A stretch of 64,000 bases of DNA from Hemerocallis citrina (GCA_017893485.1 CM030368.1:177564504-177628503); one strand, 5' to 3'. Shown: positions 1 to 11,559, counted from the stretch's first letter. Made by a program: numbers and translations. The notes: a model not told the origin generated them from the letters alone.

Positions 1-1010
1 CCAATTAGGTGCTAGCTTGCCCTTCTTGCTTGGAAGAGAGATTGATAGCTTCCGGAGTACTATGTCCCCCTCTTTGAGATTAGTGGAGCGTACTCTCTTG
101 TTGTAGGACTGGGTTATCCTACGTCGATAGGTCTCTTACCGGATAGAAGCTTTTTCACAGACCTCGTCGATGAGATCCAAACTGTTGCGAAGCTAGCTCA
201 CATTCTGCTCTTCTCTGTAGGCGATTAATCGGGGCGAGGGTAGGCCGACCTCCAGTGGGATGATGGCTTCGGAGCCATATGTGAGGTTGAAAGGGAACTC
301 TCCTGTTGGGGTTCTCGTCGTGGTTCGATAGCTCCATAGGACGTTGGGAAGCTGTTCGACCCATAATCCCTTGGTGGACTTGTCGAGCCTCTTCTTTAGG
401 CCGAAAAGGATTTGGTAGTTAGCATTCTCTGCTTGGCCGTTGGACTGAGGGTGGAGTATTGAAAAGAACCGCTGTTGGATACCGAGGTCGGTATAGAAGT
501 TGCGAAACATAGCCCCCGCGAACTGGGTTCCATTGTCGGTTACGAGGACACGGGACACACCAAAGCGGCAAATAATGTTCTTTCAGAAGAACTTCTGAAC
601 CTTATTCTCAGTGATCATTGTGAGGGGTTCGGCCTCGATCCACTTGGAGAAGTAGTCTATCGCCATGACTAGGAACTTCAGCTGGCCCGACGCTGGAGGA
701 AACGGTCTGAGCAAGTCCATCCCCCACACTTCAAAAGGGATTGGACTCGCTAGGGAGGAGAGAGTTGGGCTTGTGGAAGGCGACGGATTGGAGAGAATCT
801 CTGGCAGGAGTCGCACTGACAATGTACTCTTCGGAGTCACTAAGTAGTGTGGGCTAGAAGTAGCCGTAATTTAAGAGTTTACGGGTGAGGGATCTCGCTC
901 CCAGGTGCACGCCACACATACCATCATGGGCCTCCTTCAAGGCATAGAGTGCTTCCTCGGGGGAGAGAAACCTTAGGTAGGGTCATCCGTCAATCTGAGT
1001 GTAGGAGCGT
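1..1010 (-). pseudogene. Integrase of element H, cut by the window edge
   Basis: Joins the cDNA to the chromosome. The zinc-binding N-terminus is recognisable but worn (MCGVHLGARSLTRKLL near 910; the CxxC pair is not clear). The catalytic core has the expected triad: Asp in VWGMDLLRPF, Asp in VTDNGTQF and Glu in NGQAENANYQI. One nonsense codon lies near 583 (KVQKFF*). After the stop at 193 the C-terminal part continues to base 1 in another stretch (RSTNLKEGDIVL..., GKLAPNW), matching the end of the G2 integrase, so the domain is truncated only by the window. No chromodomain is expected in this lineage and none is seen. Confidence 0.85.
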
Positions 1011-1167
1011 TTGTACATGACTCCATCAAGAAGTGTGTACCGCTCGGCTCTTGTCCTGATCCTTCTCGCCTCTTTTGGGTCTTTTGGAAGAACTCCATCT
1101 CTAAGGTACTCGAGTAAGGGCTTCATCCAATTCTCCCTAAGTGTGAGGGGAATAGTCTCCATTGGCT

Positions 1168-1770
1168 CTAAGCTGTCTTCCTCGATACTTGGTTTGAGGG
1201 GACCTCTATCAAGACAATCCGTTCCAAACCCTGGAGGGAGGAGGAGGCGAGCTTGGAGAAGGCATCCGCCTGTGCATTTTCCTTTTGAGGGACCCGCTGG
1301 AGTTGAACGTCTTCGAACAAGGCTAGTAGCCCCTTAACCTTCGCCAAGTACTTGGCCATGCTCCCGTCCCTTGCTTTGTATTCCCCTGACACTTGGTTCA
1401 CGACCAACTGTGAATCACTGAAGACTCTGACGTGCTTGGCTCCTGCCTTGCGAGCCATACAGAGCCCCGCTATGAGGGCCGCATACTCGGCCTCGTTGTT
1501 CGATGCAGGGAAGTTTAAGCGGAGGGAGTATTGTAGGAAGAAAGCATCTGGGCCGGTCAAGATGACGCCAGCCCCACTTCCATCGGCACAAGAGGATCCA
1601 TCCACATAAGCGGTCCAGACCAGGGGTTCGACAGCCGACTGGCAGGGGTCGGGGATAGTGCTCTCCATAATGAATTTCGCTAGGGCTTGCACCTTGATAG
1701 CGATTCTGGGTTGGTAGCTGATGTCATGCTGGCTTAGCTCAATTGACCACTTCATCAAGCGGCCCGACAT
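1168..1770 (-). pseudogene. Second, archaeal-type RNase H (aRNH) of element H
   Basis: An additional ribonuclease H between RT/RNase H and integrase, a domain known to have been acquired by Tat-lineage elements and thought to replace the degenerate first RNase H in degrading the RNA of the hybrid. Catalytic acidic residues are visible in order: Asp in YVDGSS, Glu in NNEAEYAAL, Asp in VFSDSQLVVNQ and Asp in NAQADAFSKLAS. This is one of the best preserved domains of H: 200 codons open, in frame with the preceding RNase H apart from one TAA. The G2 copy has lost the third acidic residue (FSNSQ). Confidence 0.88.
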
Positions 1771-3240
1771 TTATGGCTTGTGGAGCACCTGCTTCAGCAG
1801 TTGGTCGGTAAGAACGACCACCGAATGAGACTGAAAGTATGGGCGAAGTTTCTTCGCTGCCATGACCAATGCAAGGGCCATCTTCTCCAGCTTTGGATAA
1901 CGGAGCTCAGCATCCCGGAGGACCTTACTCACGTAGTACATGGGCCTCTGCATCCTGTCTTCTTCTCTTACCAAGACAGCGCTGAGGGTCTGCTCCGAAG
2001 CAGCGAGGTATAGGTAGAGGACATCCCAGGGCCTTGGCTTGCTCAAGAGTGGGGGGTTGGCTAAGTATGCCTTGAGCTGGTCGAAGAACTCTTGTTGCGC
2101 TTGCCCCATTCAAAGCCTTTAGCCCCTCTGAGGGACTTGAATAACGGAAGGCACTTCTCCCAGGTTTTGAAGAGGAAGCGCCCAATCGCCGTGAGGCGCC
2201 CAGTGAGCCTCTGCATATCTTTAACACTGGAGGGGGAGCCATTTTGAGTATGTCCTAGATCTTCTCGGGGTTGGTCTCTATGCCCTTCTGGCTGACCATG
2301 AACCCTAAGAACTTCCCGGATGAGACTCTGAACGCACACTTGTTCGGATTCAGCCTCATGTTGTGCCTCCTCAGCACCCCGAAGGCTTCTTGGAGGTCGA
2401 GGACATGCTCCTGCCCTTGGATGCTCTTGACCAACATGTCTTCCACATAGACTTCCATGTTTCGGCCAATCTGGTCTCGGAAGACCCTATTGACTAGGTG
2501 CTGGTAGGTTGCACCCGCGTTCTTCAAACCGAACGGCATGACCTGGTAGCAGTACAGGCCTTGATCAGTCACAAATGAGGTCTTCGGGATGTCCGGGGGA
2601 ACATCCGGATCTGGTTGTACCCTGAGAAAGCGTCTATGAAGCTGAGTAGCTCGTGGCCGGAGGTTGCATCGATCAGAGCATCGATAATCGAAAAGAGGAA
2701 TGGATCCTTTGGACACGCCTTATTGAAGTTGGTAAAATCGATGCATATCCTCTAGCTCCTGTTGGCTTTTTTGACCATCACCACATTGGATAGCCACTCG
2801 GGGTAGTTCACCTCCTGGATGAATCAGGCGTTCAAGAGCTTCTCGACTTCTTCCTTGATCGCCTGTTGGTGCTCGGGAGCGAACTTACTCCACTTCTGCT
2901 GGACGGGCTTTACTCCCGGGTCGACGCTAAGGTGGTGCATCAAGAGCTCCTCTGAGGTCCCCGGCATATCCACCGTGGTCCAAGCAAAGAGATCGCGGTT
3001 CTCCCTTATGCATTGGGAGATGTCTTTCTTGATGGAGGGGGAAAGAGCCTTGCTGATCCGGAAGGTCTTGGTGGCATCTTCGTCGGAGAAGGCCACTTCC
3101 TCCAGCTCGTTCACCGGCTCGGAAATAGTATGGCTACTTTCCTGTGGGAGTTCGAGGGCTTCCAGGGAGAGGACCGGGTATCCAATCGAGGTCATGTAGC
3201 ACTTGCGAGCTGCTTCCTGGCTTCCTTTCACTTCTCCCAC
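1771..3240 (-). pseudogene. Reverse transcriptase and first RNase H of element H
   Basis: RT copies element RNA into DNA in the virus-like particle. The segment 3240-2824 carries the N-terminal linker (LEALELP, LFAWTTVDMPG). A nonsense codon follows, then VVMVKKAN, RICIDFTNFNKACPKDPF, FIDAFSGYNQIRMFP, a shift near 2610, PKTSFVTDQGLYCYQVMPFG, and the catalytic box. That box reads YVED instead of YVDD (about 2455), whereas G2 keeps YMDD, so the first metal-binding Asp is lost. Further shifts occur near 2255-2340. The first RNase H (2109-1771) has YLYLAASEQTLSAVLVREE, where the first acidic residue is missing. Decay of this original RNase H is known for the Tat lineage. A TAA separates it from the next domain. 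Confidence 0.88.
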
Positions 3241-3242
3241 TC

Positions 3243-3746
3243 CTACGGGGGTGGGGACTTCATCTTCATGTGATAGGCCAAAGAAATAGCTTGGAGTGCG
3301 GCCAAACCTGGTCGACCCAGGATAACATTATAGGTGGCTTTCACATCCACCACCATGAAGTCCATCAGCTCTGTGCGAGTGACCAAGATTTTGCTAGTGG
3401 TCACGTTGAGGGTTATAACTCCCTCGATAGTCATCGGCACCCCAGTGAATCCATGAAGGGTGTAGCCCACAGGCTTGAGCCGATCTCTCGACAGCTGGAG
3501 GCCCTTGAACACCTCCAAGAAAAGCATATTAACCGAGCTGCCATTGTCTACCAAGACTCGACGTACGTCGAAGTTGGCCATTCGGAGGTTAATAACGAGG
3601 GCATCGCAATGGGGGGTGCGGATGCCCTCGAGGTCTCTATTGGAGAACGTGACAAGAACCCCAAGACCCCTCGGTGGGGGATGGCTCTGTACGGCGTTCA
3701 CTTCCCGAACGAAGGCTTTTCGGGAGGGGTTGGAATCTCCCCCCAT
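3243..3746 (-). pseudogene. Aspartic protease of element H
   Basis: Processes the Gag-Pol precursor. The 167-residue frame holds the active-site motif LVDNGSSVNML (Asp-Asn-Gly in place of the common Asp-Ser/Thr-Gly, usual for Tat elements) and a C-terminal YNVILGRPGL motif that forms the flap-distal part of retroviral-type proteases. It is shifted by one base relative to gag, somewhere in 3750-3865, and again relative to RT at a C-run near 3246-3251. Both look like single-base indels and not programmed frameshift sites, since G2 does not share them. The active-site triplet itself is intact. Confidence 0.85.
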
Positions 3747-3864
3747 TGGGTCTCCGGGTATAAGGTGTAGGATGGCCTTTGCCTCGACATCCGGAGTCCC
3801 TGTATGTTGCTCGATTCATCTGTTAGCCCCCAAGGGGGTGGAGGTTAATCAGCCTGGTCCCTCC

Positions 3865-5652
3865 TCACGAACGAGTGAGCTGCCCTCTCTGAATAAGGGC
3901 TTCAATCTCGTCCTTTAGGGCCCGACAGTCATCTGTGTCGTGCCCATGGTCTCGGTGGAAACGGCACCACTTATCCCGGTTTCTCTTCTTTTCGGGGGTG
4001 TTCATCTTAGGAGGCAGCGGTAGGAGACCCTTGTTCCCAATCTCCATCAAGATGGCAGACACACTCACATTGAGCAGAGTGAATTTTTCGAAATGGGGGA
4101 GAGGGCGACGTTGACCTCTGTTGTCCTTTTGGAGCTTCTTAGCTCCTTCTTCTTCAGCATTCTTCCATTTGTTATCGGAAGATGACCCCTCAAGAGTGGG
4201 GCGGTTGAGAGCCTCTTTAGCTCGAATATACTTCTCGCTCCTGAGAAGGAGCTCTGAGAAGTCCCGAGGAGGCTTCTTGGCCAGGAATGCCTTGAGATCA
4301 GGGTTGATGACACTGGATTGGAAAGCAGCTGAAGGTACTAACTGATCCAGGAAGGCGATAGACCGGGCCTCCGTGGTGAACCTCTTGACATAATCCCTCA
4401 GTCGCTTGCCCTTCTTTTAGCTGAGGAAAAGCAATGAGGTGCTCGTCTTCTCAGAGCAACGGATGCTCACGAAATGGATGAGAAAGAGACCTTCAAACTG
4501 GTCGAAGGAGAAAATGAAGGCAGGAGCGAGTACGGAGTACCATTCTCGAGCAGGTCCCTTGAGCGTGGCCGGGAAGGTCTTGCAAAGGAGGGCGTCGGAG
4601 GCATGATGGATAATCATGAGAGTTTTGAAACTCTCAATGTGATCTGCGGGGTCCGACTCCCCGGTATAAGTCTCAAAGTGTTCAGGCTTGAAGTTGTCTG
4701 GGACAGGGGCCTCCATGATAATGTGGGAGAATGGGGGCCTGCTCGGGCGGAGGTTCCTCGCCCGTTGTTCTTCATCTCGGTCGAGCTGGCCAAGGCGCCT
4801 CTCCATCTTGTGGAAATGGCGGTAGACCGAGTCTTCCCTTCGGTCATGCCTCGCTGATCCACGAGACTCGTCTTCATGTGGAGGAGGGCTGGGAGAGGGA
4901 TGGCAATGGCTCGAACTGGGCTGAGGACTGAGGGAGCGGCGGCGATGGCTGGGAGCGGGCCGAGGACTGAGGGAGCGGTGGCGATGGCTCGGGGCTGACC
5001 GAGGACTGAGGGAGCGGGGGTGATGACGAGGAGATGGATGAGGGCTGGAAGCCCGTTGGCCGTTGTTGGGGGCAACGTTGAGCGCCCGAAGGAATGCTTC
5101 CTGGAATTGCTGAAATTCCGCACTCATGACGGGGACCTTCTGCTCCCGATGGGCTCGAGCTGCAGGACGGCCGGCCGAGGAGCGACTTTGTCTCTGGCGA
5201 TGCTGGGGTGACTCTCTCCGTCTCTGAGGAGAGTTAGACCCTTTGCGGTCTGTCTGGCGGGGCGACCGGTCCCTCTGGTGCTCCTGGTGAGGGTTCACAT
5301 CGCGGGTCCACCTTTCGTCTAAACGGATCCGAAGATCGGGCTCGAGCTCGTTCTGCCGGTTATTGAGAACATCTCGCAGATCCTTCGGTGTTGGAGGGAT
5401 ATGGGAGGCCATGGAATCTGTGGAGGCATTGTGGATGGAGACACGAACATGATGCATGAGTTGCTTCTGGCAGCTTCCCTGAGAGGGCTCCCCAATGGTC
5501 ACTTGAAGCCCTAGAGGCTGCTGAACGGGTTGAGGAATTGGCTGTTCGAGCTATGGAGTCGGTTGGACAGGCGGAGGGAGATCCTCCGAAGGAGGAGGGA
5601 GAGTGGAGGTTTTTCTACGGTTGGAGGTCGCAGACTTCCTCTTAGGAGGCAT
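3865..5652 (-). pseudogene. gag: Gag of element H (two nonsense codons)
   Basis: The capsid/nucleocapsid precursor that packages element RNA. The frame from ATG 5652 (MPPKRKS...) to the stop at 3865 is 596 codons, broken only by a TAG about 34 codons in and a TAA at about 4417 (LFLS*KKG, probably from CAA). The N-terminal third is rich in Arg, Ser, Pro and His, with tandem RSLSPRPAPSHR-like units at about 4900-5030. The retrotransposon gag domain follows (PADHIESFKTLMIIHHASDA, LKGPAREWY). Near the end is the zinc-knuckle-like CRFHRDHGHDTDDC (about 3960). The C-terminal half also matches G2 gag. A shorter downstream start at 5502 is possible only because of the early stop. The start at 5652 is preferred because it follows the primer site closely and keeps the frame. 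Confidence 0.85.
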
Positions 5653-5703
5653 AGCTAGGAGTGGCTTTGGTTAAAGGAGGAGGGTCGGATCACTATTCGA
5701 GTC

Positions 5704-5721
5704 TCCCACAGATGGCGCAAA
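5704..5721 (-). other. Primer binding site of H (probable)
   Basis: Six bases inside the LTR end, the minus strand reads TTGCGCCATCTGTGGG, close to the TTGGCGCCGTCTGTGGG type of site found behind LTRs of Tat elements and to the equivalent in G2 (15445-15460). The first TGG of the usual site reads TGC here. The primer tRNA was not determined. Confidence 0.55.
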
Positions 5722-5726
5722 TCTAT

Positions 5727-6304
5727 TGCCGCTGGATTTGGTGTGGGGACAATCAGATGAATTTGTGGATTCACGAGAACTCGAATTGGTCAAATCTGAC
5801 CTCTTCCACTGCTGTTAGGCTGGCTCCTTAGTACTGCTGCTGACCTGCACAAAGTACGAAACACCGGGATGGATCCCGGCAATGCACCATCTGACGCTCT
5901 TGTAAATACTCAGAAAAAGAATATCAAAAGAAGCTTTAGGTAGGCAAAGATTGATCACCTTGTAATGGTAGGAGGTAGGGGGTATTTATAGTCGCCGTGG
6001 GGATCTGTTTCGAGATAAGAACGAATCCCTATTTCCCGGTATGAACGGATAGAAGTGGTTAAAACCACTTTCAGTAGATAAGGACGAGCCAGAATTTCCT
6101 CATATCCTACTGAACTGGTCCTTAACGGGTTGGAACCCGTTCTCAGCTGAACTGATCCGTTTACGGGTTATTAGGCCCAAGAGAAGAGGCCCGATTCCTA
6201 TTTTTGACCCGTTCGTACGTGAAATTACCATTTTGCCCTTATGAACTTTAAGATTTGTGCCCAATTTGAACGGTTCCGATTTAATCCCATTTTTAGCCAT
6301 ATTA
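5727..6304 (-). repeat. 5' LTR of element H
   Basis: The LTR ends at about 5727 (in element direction ...GCGGCA) just before the primer site. Its outer end is placed at about 6304 by alignment with the G-family LTR start: here TAATATGGCTAAAAATGG, there TGATATGGGTAAAAATAG. The expected TG is TA here, so the outer limit is uncertain by a few bases. A minus-strand TATA box (TATAAATA, 5990-5983) is the likely promoter of H. About 578 bp, short compared with the roughly 3-kb LTRs of the Tekay-type elements in this window. Confidence 0.75.
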
Positions 6305-6689
6305 GCGGCTACTAGGGTTCAATAGTAAAGGGTAATTAGGTTAAAGAGATAATTAGAGTTTAGAGCTAACTAGGTTTATATAGTATAGGGTTTTTGGTTG
6401 TGGGTTATTGGATAGCAGGTTTGAGTAGGATCCAAAAGGAGATTGGGTCAAAATTCACTACAATTAGGGGAAAAAATGCAATAAATGAGATGAAACAGTC
6501 AATCCCCATGAAGAACAACAAATTAGAGCGGATAGGGAAGATGCAATTGAAATAAATATTGGCACAAAATTGAGTCGAAACAAAAGAAATGATTCTTAAT
6601 ATAACTGGAACAAAAATACAGAATCTTGGATTGATAAAAGAGTACAATGAAATGAAATACAGTAGAAAAATACAAATACAGGAAACAGA
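6305..6689. other. Unassigned sequence between H and G1
   Basis: About 385 bp, AT-rich, without a convincing reading frame. It lies between the outer end of the H LTR and the first bases that align with the 3' part of G2 (6690 with about 41190). It may be G1 sequence not conserved in G2, or the target DNA of H. No TSD could be identified. Confidence 0.4.
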
Positions 6690-6794
6690 GGTTACACATT
6701 TAGTTTTTTATTTCAATAAAAATTAGCTTTTTTCTTCTTATAAAGATCATTGCACTGGCCTCATATCTATCCGCCTGAGTCACATCTACGACTC

Positions 6795-7440
6795 ATTAAA
6801 CAACAAATTCGGAGTCCAACTTGTCCCCAAGAGCTGCTCCACAACTTGCTTGGACCAAATAACAAGTTTGGAGTCCAACACTTGGTTCGATGCCTCTTTA
6901 GTTGCATGTGAACAAGCAAGTGCGGAGCAGGCTCTCCATTCTGAATTGCTCCTACAACTCGTTAACACTCTTAAACAACAAGTTTGGAGTCTAACACTTG
7001 GTTCGACACTGCTTTAGTCACTCGTGAACAAGCAAGCGTGCTGCAGAGCTCACCATTCGGAATTGCTCTTATAACTGGTTGAAACTTTCAAACAACAAGT
7101 TTGAAGTCCAACACTTGGTTCAATGCCGTTTTATTCGCTCGCTCGCAAACAAGAAAGCACGAAGCATGATTCACTATTCGGAATTGCTCCTACAACTCAT
7201 TGAAATTTCCGAATGAAAAGTTTGGAGTTTAACACTTGGCTCGACACTGCTTTAGTCTCTTGCTAACGAGCAAGTGCGAAACAAGGCTCACCATTCAGAA
7301 TTGCTCCTGCAACACATTAAAAACCTTAAAAACATGTTTAGAGTTCACAATCAAGGCTCGAAATCGCCCCCACAACTTGCAAACATGTGAGTTTGGGGCT
7401 CGCAACGACCATTCAAACTACTATTGAAACTTGTTAAACC
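6795..7440 (+). repeat. Tandem repeats of 115-121 bp in the 3' region of G1
   Basis: Five to six degenerate units. The landmark AAGTTTGG recurs at about 6864, 6980, 7097 and 7218, with a worn copy near 7330. Each unit contains AACACTTGGTTCGA, GAACAAGCAAG and CATTCGGAATTGCTC. The same array, 3-4 units, is at 41296-41710 in G2. Tandem arrays between pol and the 3' LTR are known in Tat elements and can seed satellite DNA. Confidence 0.85.
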
Positions 7441-8085
7441 TTTCAATAGCGAAATAGAATCCAACCCTTCCCCAGAGCTGCTCCCACAACTCACCTCAGC
7501 ACCATGAGATTCCTCCTTGTAGATCCCCAATGGCGAGGCTCATCTTCTCAAGCTCCCTGGAGACAGAGACACTGCAGGCCTGTTTCAACCCTGAATGCAG
7601 ACAACGCTTTAACTGACTTCTAAACAAAACTTGCAGACCTTCGAGTCCTCTTCAAAACAAAAGTTCACAAGCCCTAATTGGACCTCTGTTGCACTAGGAA
7701 TGTATGTTATAATACAACAATTCCAAAAATTTGCAAACATGTGGGTTTGGAGTTTGAAGCAACCACTCGAACCACTCCTAAAACCTGCCGAACCATTAAA
7801 CAAGCCTAGAAAGCAACTTTTCCCCAAGATTATTCCTATGAATTGCCCCAAAGGAAGGTGACTACCATGAAGGAAGACCAAAGCTCCGTATTCAAGGCAT
7901 ACATAGTTCAGCATTCAACACAAAAGAACAAGTATAAGGCTTCTCACATCCGACACACAAAGATTTCCAATTTTTTATAAGCCATGCATTCCAATACGAA
8001 GATACAATAAGCAGTGGCTAGTCCACTATGAGGCTACTACAAAATGTGCTAAAGTGAATGCAAAGGAAGATTTTAAGCTACCAGA
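7441..8085 (+). other. Non-coding stretch of G1 between tandem repeats and antisense gene
   Basis: Corresponds to 41830-42573 of G2, but the 183-bp duplicated unit seen there is not clearly present. Short reading frames on both strands here are not conserved in G2. No promoter or RNA gene was seen. Confidence 0.5.
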
Positions 8086-9312
8086 TCAAGGCTCTACATC
8101 ATCGGATGAAACCAAAGGAGTAGGGACCTCAATTGCTCCATCCCTCTCCTCTTCACCTGGTGAGTCGTCCTGAGCCACATCTTCGTCAACCGCCTCTCTC
8201 ATCTAATCCATCCAGGAAAGAATCTACAAGCAATATCCTTTCCCATCAAATTTGGGAACTCGCTCCATCACATTTAACGACTTTGTATATGACTGATCTA
8301 TCACATAGTTAAGATGAACCAGTGCCTTGACCTCAACCTTGGCCACCACAACCGCAAGATCCTTCACAACATCTTCCTTCTAACCCCTTCGCTCTGTCTC
8401 GAAGATGGCTAGGAGAACAGTCTTCTTTTCCTTCATCGCCTCCAACTTCTGAATGGCGGTCTTCCTTCACCCTCCAGCTTCTGAATGCCCTTGAATGGCC
8501 GCAAGAAGCTAAAAGTGCTGGAATTAAGATTCAAAGGATAAATACAAGAATTAAAAAGCCATACTAGGGAACATTGGACTCAATCCCCTTGAATGAAGAA
8601 CTTCCTCGGTAACATCCCCCAACTTCATCTCTCCACCAACAAGAAGAGTGTTGCTAATCTTCTTCTCCTCTTTTGCCAGTTCCGGCTCCAGTATCACTCA
8701 CTTCGGTATGCTACTTCCCCATCTAGTGGCAAATCCCACGACTCGGAATTCCTGATAATAAAATACTTGCACTTCCAGTGCTTAATGGCATTGGGAGTGG
8801 TGATCCCTCTTTTGGGCGAGGAGATATGTAGTGCCACTTGTCACACGCCCGCTGCTTGGAGTCTAAAGTGCCTCCTCCATAGCCTCAAACTCGGTTTGGT
8901 GCCAACCTCCCGACACTGCAGGATAAAGCCCACAAGATTTTTCCAGAAGTTGGGCACGAACTGGATCAGACTGAGCCCGTACCAGTTGTAACCTCCTGTT
9001 TCAGTTGTACATATTTTATTACGTAAATTTTTGTACTTCAATTTTCAGATCAATTTTTTATATTTATTTTCTTCTCTTTGGACTCTTTATCGGACATTAT
9101 TTCATTCTTATTAGAACTCAAATATTAATCTGATCTATTCTAAATTGTGAATTTTTCTGTTGGAGTTTAAATTTAAACGCTGATTAATCCTAATCCTAAT
9201 CCTAATCCTAACCTAATTCTATAATCCAACAGCCAACCCCCAACTTCTTTTTACGGCATTCAATTACCACCTTCTCACTCACTCACACTGCCTCCTACAC
9301 CTCCTTCCCTCC

Positions 9313-9322
9313 TATATAAATA
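9313..9322 (+). promoter_or_regulatory. TATA box of solo LTR 8987-11910
   Basis: TATATAAATA about 330 bp into the LTR, followed by a C-rich stretch in which transcription probably starts. The same arrangement is seen in the B and E LTRs. Confidence 0.6.
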
Positions 9323-9843
9323 TATAAGCATACATACAAACACTTTACCTCTTACTACTATACTCCCCATGTGCTTCTCCATCACTTTCATGTAGCCACT
9401 CCTTATTCTTATACATACTTCATCTCATCACCATCTCCAAACTACCTTCACTTCTTCTCTTTCTTCATTCAACACCCGAGCTCCACTCTCCACCTTCTCC
9501 ACCCGATCTCACCTCGAGCTCCACAGCATGCACCTCCGAGCTTCTCCTGCAGTGCCGAAGCTCCACCACCTTGCTGCACGGAAATCGAAGCCAAACTCCA
9601 TTTAGTTGTGGTCATCGCACTTGCTTGTTATTATTGAGGCCCGTGCTCATTACGGTCGTTGCCGTGTTACTACCTCGCTCTTACTCGTCGCTGCCGTAAT
9701 GTCATTGTCGCTGCTCATGTTGTTGTCACCATCGAGTTACAGTGTGTTTTCGTTCTCTAGATGTTGTGCGGCCGTCTGTTGCCAACGTCGCCTATTCTTC
9801 TTCCCGTGGTTCTCACCACGATCGTTATAATCGTCGTAATAAG

Positions 9844-11559
9844 GCAAGCGTTTTTATTGAACTCTCAGTAAGTAGCCTAGTTATCATCATATTTTCTTTT
9901 CGAATTCAGTTCTAGTTACTTATTTCATGCCATTGATTCAAATCTTGAACCGTTAACACACTTTGTATCGTGTTATTGAATATTCACATTTCTGCCTTAT
10001 CGTTTTCCCAATTTTGTACTAGGAATTCAACCTAGTTTCAGATACTGAATCGAAGAACTTTATACATGAATCTTGTAGCCCTTCAAGTTTAGAATCCAGA
10101 ATATTTTACGGTTTCACAATCCGATTTATAGATTGTGAGATATCACGATTTTAGTACAGTCATTTTGGAATTTTCAGAACACCGAAACTGTATACGAACC
10201 CGTAAAGAACAAAGAGATTGAACTAGTTCCTGATACTGGATCCAAGAACTTTATACATGAAAATCGTAGCCCATCGAGTTTAGAATCCAGAACATGTTAT
10301 AGTTTCTTAATCTGATTTATAGATTGTGATATATCACAATTTTAGTACTGTAATATTGAAATTTCCAGAACACCGAAACGTGCACGAAACCTACTATTCT
10401 GTCTCTTGTACTGAGAGTTAGATCATATTTCCGATACTAGATCCAAGAAGTTTATACATGAAAATTGAAGCTCATCGAGTCTAGAATCCAGAAAATCTTA
10501 CGGTTTCTCAATCCGATTTATAGATTGTAAGTTATTAACATTTTAGTACTGTGACTCCTACATTTCCTAATCACAAAACTTTGCACGAAACATCGAAACC
10601 AGCAAATAATAAAATTTTACGCATAGCTAATGTTCCTATAATGTATCATGTGAATATGCATATGAACCGGAAGGGAGTCTACTTTCTATAATCTCTGACA
10701 GAATCGGATTTGCTTTCCTGTAGTTACAGTAAAGTGAATTTGAACGCAGATAGGTGCTGTTGTCTAAAAATTCATCTCTACCTTTTTTCATATAAGCTCG
10801 TTATTTTCCATATTTAATGAATTGAACTATATACATATCATGCATTGCATAGCCCTTGATATCTTCTAGATATTGTATTGATACTACCATTCCACTTGTC
10901 GTACCGATTGCATGTTCATAATTAATTATCGTAAAAGAATAATAAGCCGGGGTTATAAGGCTACGACTTAGTAGTGGACAATATAGGGTAGTATACTCGG
11001 AAGGGGGCCGAATAGTGATTCTTGATTCTTGATTACACAATTCTTGATTACATGATTTTTGATTACATGTCTTGATAGTATCACTGAAAGACCCGAGTAC
11101 ATAATCCTATAGAATTCACTACTTAAGTTTGAATGTCACATGATTGATATGCACCCAAACTTGTGGTATGAGACACAGGATTGCGTGCATTAGATAAGTT
11201 AATAAACTGATAAACTCGAGATTGACACTAAGCATGATTCTTAATTCTTGATTACGTGATTCTTAATTCATGATTCCTAATTCTTGATTACATGATTCCT
11301 GATTCTTGATTAACTGATCTGGGGTTACCAATTGATTATACTTTGAAGTCTTGAATACACTAGTTTACAGTTGTTGCTTACATGATCATATTGTTCCAGT
11401 TCCTTGCTTCCTTCCATATTGTATTGTACTGTTTTTAGTAATTGCACTGCTACTTCTTGTTCCTTCCATGTTATATCTTGTTATCTTACCATTTTACTGC
11501 TTGTTGCTACCTGCTGCCCGAAGCTTGCTCTAATGGACATTTTCTCTACTTTTTTTTAG
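9844..11559 (+). other. Candidate leader intron (GC-AG) inside the solo LTR
   Basis: The donor-like site TCGTCGTAATAAG|GCAAGC at 9843/9844 and the acceptor-like site CTACTTTTTTTTAG at 11559 enclose 1716 bp of AT-rich sequence, downstream of a GC-rich leader. B and E have the same pair of sites at matching places. No transcript evidence is available. Confidence 0.45.
10034..10610 (+). repeat. Three tandem copies of a roughly 195-bp unit in the solo LTR
   Basis: The landmark TATACATGAA recurs at 10061, 10252 and 10453. Each unit carries GAATCCAGAA, a TTTATAGATTGTGA block and TTTTAGTACTG in the same order. The units lie within the candidate intron. Confidence 0.85.

Larger units (their letters stand above)
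1..6304 (-). mobile_element. Tat-lineage Ty3/gypsy retrotransposon H, 5' LTR to integrase, cut by the window edge
   Basis: Read on the minus strand the order is LTR (5727-6304), primer site, gag, protease, reverse transcriptase, RNase H, a second (archaeal-type) RNase H and integrase, the last running off the window at base 1. The second RNase H between RT/RNase H and integrase is the known hallmark of the Tat lineage of plant Ty3/gypsy elements. The 3' region and 3' LTR lie outside the window. Reading frames are broken by nonsense codons and several single-base shifts, so this copy cannot encode a full polyprotein, but it is much less decayed than G2. The gag, protease and integrase match G2 along their length, so H and G are related families placed head to head around 6.3-6.7 kb. 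Confidence 0.93.

Noticed and set aside
3246..3251. Programmed frameshift between protease and RT in H at a C-run
   Set aside because: G2 does not show the same site, and H has several other single-base shifts, so a random indel is simpler.
4065..4313. 82-codon minus-strand frame within H gag
   Set aside because: Out of frame with gag; the gag frame itself is open here and matches the nucleocapsid region.
9187..9212. Telomere-like repeat (CCTAAT)n
   Set aside because: Only four units of a six-base phrase that is not the plant telomere repeat CCCTAAA. It lies inside an LTR.
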